From: Mansonella perstans
Taxonomy: Eukaryota > Nematoda > Chromadorea > Rhabditida > Onchocercidae
NCBI GenBank assembly: GCA_037074765.1
Contig: JBAMDO010000087.1
Coordinates: 62,001 to 126,000 of the forward strand
Direction: 5' to 3'
Length of the DNA stretch: 64,000 nucleotides
A model generated the notes under the pieces. That model saw nothing but the letters and a program-made list of their open reading frames with translations. It did not search any database and was not told where the DNA came from. The position numbers were made by a program, and so were the translations under genes. This document shows, in pieces, positions 43,742-56,500 of this stretch. Every line of letters starts with the position of its first letter. Positions within the stretch are counted from its first letter, which is position 1.

Positions 43742-46544
43742 CCTTCGATACGTAACATCTACAGTATTGATGAATACCGAATATTTTAGTAGCAAAGTGA
43801 ATGTGAGGAAGGTGAATGAAGATAATTATTATTGTCAAGATTTATTTTATTCGAGATGAGATAAAACTGTTATGACATTTTAAGTACTTTTTGTCAAGAT
43901 ATGGATGTATAATAAATAATACCGTAAGAAAGTACGGTAATGATTAAAAGGCTTTTCTGATATTCCTAATAAACTCAGAACATGTGGAAGATAGTTTTAG
44001 TAATGCAATTAAGACATATTTCATCTTCTTTGTAGTTTGAAGCATATTAAAGGAATTAAAAGAGTACATTAATTTTCGTTTTTCAATTTTATGTGATTTG
44101 GCTGAAAAGTTAATACGACTAGATTTCATTTATGAATGCGGCAACAAAAAAGAATGTGAGTTTCTAAAGTAATTAATTTAAGTAGACATTCAAATATTGC
44201 AGTAATTTCTTGTAACTGGGAAAAATATATTTGCAATAGATTAGATAATAATTAGAATAATATATTTGCATGCTCTAACGAGAAGCATCAAATGATTCAG
44301 TCGGTGCATAAATAGCTCATCGGATTGTGCTTCGAAGTCATGAAATTATAATGTAATATGAAGGCAAATGTCAGTGCAGATCTGAAAAAAAAAGATTAAA
44401 GTTTGCTATTTTAATTTGATGCTTAAGATCAACAACATCTATTTAAAAATGAAATGGATGAAATTATGATAAGTTTTAGTATTGTTTATAACATGAAAAA
44501 TTCACTCTATGAAGCTTAAATTTAGAGTTTACAACAAATTTCTTCAAAAAAAAGTGGAAGAATTGTAATTCTATATTGTTAAATTTAAATGGCTGTGATA
44601 ACTAAAATTAGTTCCTACGGACTATAATTTAAAGTTTCAGCAGAAAAGTAAGATGGAAAGAATCTTGCAATTTTTCTTTTTTTCATCGACCTAGATCAAG
44701 CGATAGTTTATTAATTTTCCCATGAACAAAAGATAAATTGCACTTCTTTAATTACGACCAATTTTTTTTCAGAATATTTTAGTGAGTTTTTTAAATCAAT
44801 TAAATGGTAGTATTATTTATGATTTATGAAGAAATGGTGATTCTCATAAGTGATAATGGTTTTTAACTTGTTTGACAATAATTTGTAGGAAGGTTAAGTT
44901 AATATCCATGCCTCATTTTCGATAATATATCCTTAAAATATTACATATTAATATGATTAACCCATATTTTATATTTATGCTTATAAATTGAACAAAGTTG
45001 TAATGTTCGACATCTTAATTAAAGCTTATATTTAAATTTCGTATTGAATGAATAAATTAATAAATTAATTAATACTAATAAAGAAATGGTATTACTTGAA
45101 ACAATTAATTAATACTAATAAAGAAATAGTATTACTTATATAATAAAGGACATTATGTAGAAATAAATTATGATTATCAGTTACGTATTATGATTTATAT
45201 TCGAACATATAGGCAAATTTTGAAGAGCTCTTTTTTTTCGCTCTCTTTCTCTCATCCTCTGCAGAATAAAAAATTTTAATTGAAATGAAAAAAAACCCAT
45301 TCAAACATATCAATAGACATATACAGTGGAAATTTCAATTTCAATTCAAACATTTCATCTATTTCTGTTTGCTTCTACTCGTACTGTTTCACTAAATACT
45401 TTTAAATCATGTAATTAATGTGTTAGGAGAAAAATTGACAAAAATGAAAAAGAAATCAGACATCATTATCACAAAGTGAGTAATACATGTACCATAATTA
45501 GTGATAATAATAATATGATCTGATATAAATTCTAAAATTAAAACAATTACAAATGTATTCATTCACACAGAATTATTGTTTGATTTTTGATTTAAATTAG
45601 ATTTTGAAAATAAAGACAAAGAAGAAAAATATTTGAGCAAAATGTGGTATGTTAAAGCTAACGAAAATTTTTTTTATTATTGAATTGTTATTTGCTGCTT
45701 ATGACAGGTGATTTAACTGAACTTAATGAAAAAGAAAACTCAGCATTAATTTAAATGTTTTCATCAATTTCAGATTTTTTTTAAACAGAAAAATGAATGA
45801 TATTTGTAATGTTAAATGTCATTACGCAAAACATTTTAAACTACAAGTTGAACTGTAAAAAATATTTAAGGAATATTTGAACATTCAAATAAAAGAAACG
45901 CTTAATTTACAATTGGAAGTAAAAACGTACGCTTAAGTGGCTCGTTTGAAATAGGCACTTATTAACTTTTATTTTAGTAGAAAAAACACAATTATGTGCT
46001 ATACTAGGATTTAAAAAGAAATAAGAAATTTAGGATTAGTTGGAAATAGTTTAGAAGTTTTAATTTGGAAGAAATATTTTACAACGATTTCCTTGTTTTA
46101 ACTTTAATTTTTGTTAATTAAGGAATTAAAACTATTCCTAAAATTTTCCATCATTTATGGATTTACTATAGAAGAAAAGAAGAATGCATAGTATATCCGT
46201 TCTGGGAACGAACATAACAAATCATTAGTGGAAAACACTGTAGTTTGTCGAAAATGCATACAATTGAAGTAGCGATATGAAAGATGTTTTCATATCCGAC
46301 ATGCAATAGTCAGTTTTTAGTTTACTGTTCTAGCTACCGATTACAAAGAAATCATTCTGTAATTTTTCGAATCACAAGTATTGCATAACAATATGTTGAT
46401 GAAATTATGTATCTAGTTGGAATTATTTAATATTTCGAATTTAATTTTGGTAATCTAAGTTTTAAATTATACTTTCAATTAAAAAGCAAAGATATATCCA
46501 ATGCTCATTAGATAGATATAAATATCGTCCTGAATGACCAATTG
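43742..46544. other. AT-rich spacer between convergent WDR11 and thioredoxin genes
   Basis: 2.8 kb of strongly AT-rich DNA. It holds the WDR11 AATAAA (43911-43916) and a 40-base direct repeat at 45063-45137. No open frame with homology on either strand. Confidence 0.6.
45063..45137. repeat. Direct repeat, 35-base copies 40 bases apart
   Basis: AATTAATTAATACTAATAAA plus AGAAATGGTATTACTT at 45063-45097 is repeated at 45103-45137 with a single G-to-A change. This is a recent local duplication in the spacer. Confidence 0.8.
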
Positions 46545-49500
46545 CTAGTTGGTTTTTGATTTGTTATTGTCCGACATAATCATTATATGTTGCTTTCTCC
46601 TAGCATTTGCATAAATTGTTGCAGCAACGATTGCAATCAGTCCACCGATACCGATTATAGTTAGTGCCTGACTGTCTTCCTGAAATATTTGCACAGGTAA
46701 TAAAAATGGAAAGAACGGAACTAAATTAACAAGAGATGGGTAAGTTATTTTTATCAACTATTCGGTATTGTGTTTTAAATTTGCTACAACTATATGTTGG
46801 GTAGGAATGTATATTGGAGACAGATGCTATCGATCAAACTGATCAGTTAAATTTATTAACGAAACCTAAAATTCAATTCGAAATTTTTCGGTTTTAGATA
46901 TTGTTTAAAAACATGTTGAATGTAACAACAGCCGGATTTTATAGTGAAAAGCGAGAATCTGATGAAACTAAGTAAGTGATAACTATGGAACTGATAAGAT
47001 TAACAAGTCAAGAAAATTGTGAGGTATAACACGCTGAGTTCACCTAACAGTGAAAAAGATATCACAAGCTAAATTCAAATTAGGAAATGTTGCAATGAAA
47101 AACAAAGAAGTATACTAAGATATCTGCCGTTCGTTCTTTGACATGCTCGTAAAAGTTTTCAAGTGCTGTTGGTGGTTCAGGTACAGAATGGCCACGTGAA
47201 TCTTTGAATTTGTACATTGCAAATGCTGTCAAACTTCGAATATTTTTGGCTGCATCTTTATAGCGATACATTTTTCCCCGATGGAAGCTATAAATTTGAA
47301 ACTTCAAAATGATCAAAATTTAAGTTCAAAATTGATTGAAATGATTGTTTTATGCGTGGGTCGATGACAAAAGTTAACATCAAAACTAGAAATTGAAACT
47401 GAAAACAAAAATCAGAACTTTCAAACTCTAAGGAAATAAACTATCCAGTTTTATTCACAATACTTACAGAATGAATACCGGACATTGAGTATCATCTAGA
47501 CTAAAACGATCCGTGACATCGTCATTGATTGACATGTCCACCTTGCCGACATTTACTAACCCACGTAATCTAAAAAACCATTCATCAATCAAAAATTGTT
47601 CATTAAGTTTTTTTTCTTAAACTTTCAAGAAGTGAATTTATGAAAAATATTACTTACTTATGTGCCACGGATTCCCATAACGAAACAAATGCATTACAGT
47701 CTGGTTCTTCCGTTTTATAGCTATAAAAGTCAGAAAATTAATCAATTAAAATTTAAGAGATCTTTGAAAAATTTAAATTAATTTGTATTTAGCTAAAATT
47801 CATAGTCAAAAAAGGTTCCGAAAATTCTATCTCAAGCATTTAATGTCAAATATTTGAATGTTTTATTATTTTATTCATATATCAAATGAAATTTGAAATA
47901 CTTACAACATGACAAACCAATCTAGTGTACCTTCATCAGGTGAGTAACTATCCGTATAATCTTCAAAGTTATCATCAGTAAGAACCCTAGTGACTACTTC
48001 TTCATGAGATCGTAACCATCGCAGTATTGCATTCGGATCCTTGAAATCGCCTAAGAGGACAAAATGTACTTTGAAATTGTTGAATTTTATTTCGAAATTA
48101 AAATTACTAATTATAAAACAATTTCTGTAATAATGCATGTATGCATTTACCATCATATGTGATTGGATTTTTCCGCCTAAAGTAAACCAGGGCTGGAAAT
48201 GTTGCAATACCAAGTTCACGTGCAATACTTCGATCATCCGTTTTAACAACCTTTAAATGATTCACAAAATTAATTATCCACATTAAAATGTAACAGAGAC
48301 CAAATAACTCATCTCTAAAGAATATAATAAGTATTTCTCTAAGACAACAATCTCATAATTTTATCCATATGTCATCGGATTTTTTTGTCTAAAGTAAGTT
48401 AGGATTAAAAATGTTGCAATACCAGGTGTGCGAGCGACAATTTAATAAGACTTTTTTGATTAAAATTTTATGATAAAAGAAATTTTAACATTTCGGATAA
48501 TTTTTCAATGTATGTATGGAAGAGGAAAATTGTGCATGAAATGTAAGTCTATGATAATGTAATAAAGAACGAAATTACAAGAAATTTTTTAAAAAAAAGG
48601 AGGAACAATAAGAAAGAATCCTTAACAAACTTCAATATATCCAGTCGCTTCGATATCATCGTCGATTTCTTCTATTTGTGTCAATGCTTCACCACAATTT
48701 GGACATTTCGCGTATCCGTCATCTACAGTGGGAACAGAATTTTCGATTAATGATAAAAATAATTTCCTATCATAAAAAACAAAAACTATTCTCTCTTTCA
48801 ATGAATTTCAATGAATGATTTTATGGTTGCTGAGCACGTAATTTCGACTGCATCTATTGCTAGTAGTTGAGACAATTCAGGTGACAGTGATTCGTTCTGT
48901 TAATTTTGAAAAGTGAAAAAATTAGACTAAAAGAGAACTTGTTGTTTGAATTGCTTCAATGATTTTATTAATCCATTAATATCATATCATTCATTTCATA
49001 AGTGACAAGCATAAACAATTATTATATTCATTTTTTCATTTTTCATCCACTGATAAACAACTAATTATTTATTATTATTATTATTATTATCACAATTATC
49101 ATTTTTATTATCTTCATTCATGTTAATATCATTAATATTATTGCTAATTAATTATTACTATTTGCTTAAACAAATGGTGTTGTTATTTAAATTTAAACTA
49201 TGGCAAATTATTTTTTTTTGATAATAATTTAATTTACAATAAAAAGAACAAAAAGAAACTAACAAAAGAATATAACAAGATTTTTGGTTGCATCGCGGAT
49301 AATTTCATTAATTTTATCCTCATCAACATCTTCTATCGTATTATCTTCATCTCGCATAACATCCTGATGTGATGGAACATTTCGTCGTATTTCCTTCTGC
49401 AAATTTCAATCAAAGTTTTATAATATGAAATAATCAGTGCAAACTTCTAGCTTTTAATTTTATTAATTGATTGCATTACTTAAATGTCACTTATCAAAAT

Positions 49501-49903
49501 AATTGTCATTACTTTGTCACAAATTTTCATTTACTGATATTTGCTTACGATTTTGCAAATTATTATAATAATATTCCCTGTATATTGTAAATTAACTTAC
49601 TTACATCTTTACTATTACATTGTAAAATTATAAATCATTCCAACAATGATTTTCTTTTTTTCTTGAAATACATAAAATTAATGATCAAATGACCAAATGA
49701 TGGAATTTTTTTTTTTCTTTGATCAAAAAGATAATTTTTTATTTAAATAAACTTACTTTATGTTTATCATTATTAGTAGCGGAATGAAAGTGTTGTTGTT
49801 GTTGTTCTTTGATTGTTTCATCTGTTTTAAAAGATTTGCTTCGTTTTGCTTCCAAAAAATATAATGATAATAATAATAGAATTGATAATAGAGAATAATT
49901 CAT
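46545..49903 (-). CDS. Thioredoxin-fold, single-pass (type I) ER membrane protein
   Basis: Likely ER protein of the PDI/TMX-like thioredoxin superfamily. Exons in reading order: 49757-49903, 49264-49396, 48631-48722, 48151-48250, 47906-48050, 47658-47720, 47468-47569, 47116-47287, 46545-46679. The sum is 1089 bases, 362 residues. A signal peptide is clear (MNYSLLSILLLLSLYFLEA), followed by a Gln run and an acidic linker. The first thioredoxin-like unit has NLVIFFYDGYAKCPNCGEAL, with the redox motif CPNC at about 100-103, then the TFPALVYFRR strand with the cis-Pro. A second unit reads GTLDWFVMFYKTEEPDC, where the CxxC is degenerate to a single Cys, and ends CPVFILFHRGKMYRYK. A membrane helix (LTIIGIGGLIAIVAATIYA, about 324-342) is followed by a short basic tail without KDEL. 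I do not recognise a specific orthologue name. The segment 48790-48900 was considered as an exon and left out because the joins work without it. Confidence 0.85.
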
Positions 49904-50235
49904 TGTAATATCTATCTCTATCTTATTTGCTTTTTTTTTTTACAACAGTAATAATTATAATTGATAATAATAGCGAATAGTGTTAAATGAGTTTCGATGA
50001 ATGGGTGATAATAGAGGTGAAAAAATTCGACAGCATTTTATGTTGGGATGACAGTAATTAGAAGAAGAATAAATAATCAACGTGCAATATCGGAAGACGA
50101 ATCAAAAATTAATTATGTATAATTTTTAGATAGTCGAATATTAATTAGATAATCTAAATGGAAGGAATATTTGTATTTTGGTATCAAATAGGTTTCCTTA
50201 AATCCGTACAAACTGAAAACAAAATGAAGATCTGG

Positions 50236-50279
50236 ATATGTATGTGTGTGCAGGTGTGTGTGTATGTGTGTGTGTGTAT

Positions 50280-50318
<39 letters not shown>

Positions 50319-50325
50319 CATGGGT
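50236..50325. repeat. (TG)n / TATG microsatellite
   Basis: About 90 bases of TG dinucleotides broken by TATG units. Gives spurious Cys/Val frames. Confidence 0.9.
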
Positions 50326-50478
50326 GTATTTTTATTGCTTATCCATTTGTTGGACTAATACTCAGTGATAAGATAAAGAGTGGGAAAAAAGTCTGATAGC
50401 GAATGAAGGAATAGAATTTCAGTTTAAGATTGTTATTAGTGCATTAAGAAAAGATTGATGAATAAAGGGATAAAGAGA

Positions 50479-50533
50479 TAGAGGGAGAGAGAGAGAGAGA
50501 AAGAGAGAGCGAAAGAGAGGAAGAGAGAGGTAA
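50479..50533. repeat. (GA)n purine tract
   Basis: GGGAGAGAGAGAGAGAAAGA followed by further GA-rich units. Simple sequence in the spacer. Confidence 0.85.
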
Positions 50534-53520
50534 ACAGATGGATAAATGAGAAAGATGAAAAAAAAAACTGTGTAAATTTTTCTCATAACAAATGTTATTA
50601 CTGCTTTAAAACTTGAAAGCTTTTCTAACATTAACAATTTTTCAACACAAACTTCAACATTTTTCCATTAGTTAGTTCAATTTTGATGAAGAAATAATAA
50701 GATAGCTAAACTTTCTCTCTTTAGCTATCGCATCTTTTTTCATTCAAATTTATGGAGAACAGAAAAATACAGAAGAGAAGCAGAATGGGAGAAGTAAGAA
50801 GGATAAAGATGAAAAAAGGAAGAGAAACAAGCAAAGAAGTTTCTATTTTTTCAAAAAAAAAAAAAAACAATAATTTAAATCATTAAAAGAAAATTGAAAA
50901 TAATGGAAGTTGTGCTGTGTTTAAATTTCAATCAACTTAAAAACAACGAAAAAATGGAAAATTAAATTTAAGTGAAGTATTCCATCATTTTTGACGAAAT
51001 TTTATTTAATATTTCTTTTATACAAGCAAAAGAATTGATAATATATATTGGTTCTTTGTCTTTCAATTTTTCATCTCTTCCAGTTTTTCATTTCAAAATT
51101 TGTCCATTTTCTTTTCTCTTCAGTATCTAATCTATGCCCTCAATTCTACACACAGTAAGTTCTATGGGATAGTGACAATTAAGTATAAGTTTGATTTCGC
51201 GTTAAATGTCTAATTAATTACAAAACGAACATGAAAGATCCTTTTAATTTAAATCGAAATACTTCATTTGTGAAAATTCGAAAATATCTTGTAAATTATG
51301 TAATTAGACATATCTCGAATTTATATCTCAAGCAGTTTTCAATTTCATATTCAATCTAATTCGTATCAATTAATTATACTGTAAGAAAATACTGGAATTC
51401 AATGGATCAAATGATGCAAGAAGACATGCCTTACTATATAATTGAGAATGTTTTTTCTTTCCTTTTTTTACTGTGACATCAAAAAAACATTCAAGCTGAT
51501 ATCATTGTTTATTGTTTGTGCAAAAGCATTTGACAATTATCCGTTGTTATCCATAGGTAAATTTATTGTATGCGAAGTAGCATGTAGAAACAATCTTTTC
51601 ACTGCTTGAATCATTTAAAGTAGATAGTTGCAGCGAATGTAAACAAATATTTAAGTAATTACTTCAAAGGAATAAATAAATCATGGATGAAAAAGATAAA
51701 AAGCACAGTAAAACATGAAAAGAAAAACTGCAGCAAAAAAGACAAGAAATTTCAAATAAACGTAGAAAGAGACAAAACGGATAATAGCCCGTGTTTAATT
51801 GGGTGAAGAAAAAAAACAAAAACCTAAAATTCATGAATAAAAGATTTCATTTTAATATAGCAAAAACACAGTAATAATATCAGGAAAGGATAAATTTAGG
51901 AGAAAAGGAAGTACTTTCCATAAATGTCAGTTTTTACGCTATTATTGCAATGTAATGTTAAACGATCCATTGTATTATAATAGCTGAGATGCTTTAATGC
52001 TTACATATCATAACAACGCTTAACACTAGCTGAGATCAGCAAAACAATAGGATTTTGATAAAGAGTATAAAAGCTATGTCCATACTCATGAAATGGATCG
52101 GATTAAATGATCAATTAAATCATTTTTGTAAATTTTAGAAAAGAACAAAATTAAAAAAATGATTTAGGGTAAGCCGAAAGAAAAAAATCCATTCCGAGTT
52201 CGAAATGCTACGCTTTGGAAATAACTATACAATTTAAAGATACAGTAAGACTGACAGACTATATTTTGCTTGGAATAGAAACAAAATAGTTTTGCAAATG
52301 AAAAAAAAAATCTTCCCAATACAGCACGAAATTACCAAATAGGCTTAAAAAATTTACATTTTGAGAAATTTAATTTTCTTTTTGTAATTTTGCAATTTCT
52401 CGGTATTGTAACCCTCCCAACTACCTTCCTACATTAAAGGTACAATTTAAAAAATCTGGATATAATAATTTACGAAGATTATGAATTACAAAATAAAACT
52501 GTTCATTCTAACATTTTACGCATACAGAATAAACATGTAAACGAACAAGAAATAGCTGATAGTGGATCAATATTTTTGAATATTTAGTCATTGCTCAAAA
52601 AAACATAGATTTTTCGAAAATAGTAAATAACAAATATAAATATAACCAAAAATATGATGCACTTCTAAATTTCAAATACAAACAACAACTGGAATCAACA
52701 AATTACATAAGCGGTATTTTCTGTCCATAAATATACCGGCCTCTTACACCTTTCTTACTCTTCTTCTTAACTTCCTATAAGCATACTACCCATATATCTA
52801 AAAAAACTTTTCTTTCTTGAGCAATTTTGAAAAAGAGTATTCGGAGAGACTCAAAAAATCTCATAAAAACTTTCCAACTGCATTTAAAACATAAACATTG
52901 AAAAAAATCAAAAAGAAACGCAAGAAATATTTTGATCTATCAAGATTACTCAATTGTCATTCTACCAACGATTACTCGATCATTACTATCCTACCAATGG
53001 TTACTCTGAACTATCTTTCAGTGACTGCGTAGTAATTACTGAACACAACCATTCATGCACTCATGCAACCTTGCAATCATGGTTCCCAATATCAACCGCT
53101 GTGTCACTGTGTATTATCCTTTGATGAAGAGTTTAAGAATATCGATTTAAATCAATGAGCCTTAATCGGTAAACATAAAAATCATAAGCAAATTAAATAA
53201 ATAATCGAAATCTTACACAGATATACGAAAAATGAAAACAGCTGACATTGGGAAGAACGCGAAAAAATGAATAAACTGATTCTGAGCAAATAACAATCAA
53301 ATCCGAATATATTTAACTAATATTTTGAACTCGCTCATTAGCTCTACACAGGCTGCTTTAACATTACACTCGCGCTTACCCGTGTTTAAATCTCTGGAAT
53401 CATAAGCACATCTTTGTGCTATAAACACATGACAAAGTGTTTTACAAGTAATGGGACAAACCAATCAACTGAATGCTTTGCCTATATATATATATATAGA
53501 ACACAAGCATTCCGATCAGA

Positions 53521-56500
53521 TTATGAACGCGATCTTCTGGAATGCCTATCTCGATGATGCCTTTCCCCAGATCGTCTCCTTTCACGACTTCTTGAACGTG
53601 AACTACGTCGTTCTTCAAACCTAAAAAAATTGGAAATATGATACAACATGCAATTAACTCAACGGACACAACCTCTTCTTATAAGTGTAAATGCTCGCGT
53701 TTTCTAAATGTTTTCCAGTCCATTAAAAAAGTACCTTCGGCTTCTTTTAGTACATGATCGAGAGCGTGATCTTAACTTTTTACGACTTCTTGAACGACGC
53801 CGTTTGTGATAAGACTCCCTACTGCTTGATCTTCGACGATAGCGTTCAGGAGTTCGAGATTCACTTCTATCACTATCCGATCTAAAGCACCTATTGTTTA
53901 TTAAAACTGCTGTTTTAATAAATATAAATTTTATTGAAATTTATTTTTATTAAACATAAATTTCATTGAAATTTATTCGTAGAAAGATTTCAACTAATTT
54001 TACACTAAATTTATTCTCATGATCAAATTCCTCGAAAGAATTTACCCGTCTGATGTATGATCAGTGCCTTTTTTCGTCGAATCGTCTCTACTACGGCCAC
54101 GTTTTCTGCAAGATTCGAAAATAAGAAATTAAAAATATTAATGAGTTTAATATACCAAGATCGCTACTTCAACATCCAATTTATTTTTCAGAAGAAATCA
54201 AACAAATAAATGATCATAATGGGGATTTATAGAGTTAGAATCATCGATTCCACAAAGAATACAGTTTTTTTTTATATGCATAGTAAAAATTTCAAGAGAA
54301 AACTGTTTACCGTTTCTTTAGACGCTCCTTGCTTCGTGATTTCTTCCGTTGATGCTGCTTCTTTGTTGACTCGCCAGTAAACTTTTCCTTCTTGTCTTTT
54401 TTATTGTCATCATCGATATTCAAATCTAATTTAAACTTCTTTTCTCCTGGAAATGTTCGACTGGATGTTGGAAATCATTACATCCCCGAAAAATAAAATG
54501 TAACATGATTAAATAAATTAAGTCAAACTCAAAAACGAATTGGATGTAATAATTAAATCAACAGCGCCGCATGTTGCATAAAATCAAACCAATAAAATTT
54601 AGGGGAAAAAGTGGAAATTTTATATCGCTGGAATTAAACTTCTCAAGTTCGAGCAGTACTAATGTGCAAAAAATAACACTGCAGTATTTCAGCGCACAAC
54701 TTTTGCGGCGCACGAAAAAGAGGAAATTTTTTTCCAAAAAAATTATAATGGTTTGATATTCGACCTATTTCGTTTCTTGTTTCAGTTTCATTCTTTGGAA
54801 GTGCAATACGTGATGACGAACTGTCGCCATTCTTCTTTTCCTGGACACCAGTTTCTTTCCTTTCAACACCTGAAAATAAAAAATCTAGTTTAGTCATACT
54901 TGTAAGTAGTACGACAAACGCGTGAAAACAGTATGGAAGTTAATCCACACTCAAAAACTATGGGTGCCAAACCTTCCGAATAGATACAAATGAAGAAATT
55001 GGTATCTTTCAAAATGCTGCCTTATGAAAAAGAGAACATGTCTCTCAAAACCTTCACCAATTTTTTTTCCAGTATTTTAAGCATTTTTCTGTTTGAAAGT
55101 GAAAAAATGGCACCCATAGCAGATGGTTTATCCTTGATTTCGAACTGAAGATGTATTAGTGAGGGTGTCACATGGACTGAGATGCATAGTAATACCTTGG
55201 GAGGATTCTGTAGAAGAGAATCCATCATTGCTACTTAACTTGGCCTTACTCTTAGCACCCGACGATAGTACTGGAAGAAATGGCACAGTGAACAAAGCAT
55301 CATCTTCATTACCACCATTATCATCACCAATATTATTAAACTTCCTCTGGGATTCTTCCCCTTCCGATTTATTGTTCGATTCGTTCAACTGCTTCATATC
55401 AGTTTCGTCACTCGATTCATCGTCACTTTCAGCTCCTGAATTGCTCATAATTTTAAAGGTATGATTAAAATCAAGGATCTGTACATGACGTTGGGTAAGG
55501 GGTCAGTAAACAGATTACTGACAATGTCAGTATGCCCATCAAATTTATGTTTTGCAGGGTGATTGAAAGCTAGGACGATTGAGCTTGACGAAGGTCATAA
55601 GTCGTACCAAATAAAAACAAATGACAAACAAGCAAACTCGAACCGTCACACTAGCTGTATGTATGCTCATGGTTGAAACATCAAGGAAATAATTCGGACC
55701 GATTTCGTCACTTCATTCAGAGAAAAGACTTAAGAAGTGAAATGGGGAATAATGTCCTATCTTGAAAGAAAATACTACGGATACAGACAATGATCAAATA
55801 TTCAACTGGATGCAATTTTAACTTCGACTTCAGCGATTTAACAAAGACGTGTTGACAATGCAAAATATGAGCCTCAGAACAGATTTAAACGAATATGATA
55901 AGACATTATGAGTATTTAAATGGTTAGTTAAAAAAAAGGCGGCACAAAGTGTAATAAAAGCTTACCAAGTGTAGACAAAGCGGCGAGAGCCGAGCTTTGG
56001 GCGAGAACTTTTGGTTGGGCTAAACATATATTCGGTTTGATTAATCGATCGTTTTCAGAATCGAAATCGCGACGTTAAAATGTAGAAGCCACAAAAAAAA
56101 GTGACCTATCTACCAGTTTTAAAATGAACATCGATGGCTTAACCTATTACCATAGTAAATGGAATGTTTCTTCTACTATGATCACCGCTGCCTTTCGAAA
56201 ACCAGAAAAAAAATATAGAAATTGTTGCAAGAACAATTCCAAGAAACGAATGGACAAAAGGAGATCATGTAGATTCGCTGAAAGTTAAATTTCAAAATTG
56301 AAAATATGTACCAGAACGTTTAGCAAGTTCAATCTGCTCCCTAGCAATACGATTCAGTTCATCATCCGTTGTTTCCAGTAAAATTTCAGTCATGAAACGC
56401 CGCAAAAGCATGAGCTGCAAAACAAGTTAAATTAACAAAAACATTTATCATATCTAGTTGTGGCATACGAACAAACATAACGGGCATGCTTACTTCCTTG

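Larger units (their letters stand above)
49904..53520. other. AT-rich spacer with simple repeats
   Basis: 3.6 kb between the start of the thioredoxin gene and the end of PNISR, both on the minus strand. It carries a TG/TATG tract (50236-50325), a GA tract (about 50479-50533) and many A/T runs. The smaller open frames overlap the repeats. No gene is seen. Confidence 0.6.

Noticed and set aside
48790..48900. Possible extra exon (SPELSQLLAIDAVEITCS) in the thioredoxin gene
   Set aside because: Including it breaks the clean phase-1 join from NLVIFF to YDGYAKCPNC, which reconstructs a normal thioredoxin strand and CxxC.
54643..54764. Extension of the PNISR exon past 54765 in its own frame
   Set aside because: A GT donor after 54765 joins in phase to the next conserved basic exon; the read-through sequence is AT-rich and ends without RS content.
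55159..55464. 101-codon plus-strand frame
   Set aside because: Antisense shadow of the acidic Ser-rich PNISR exon 55196-55435.
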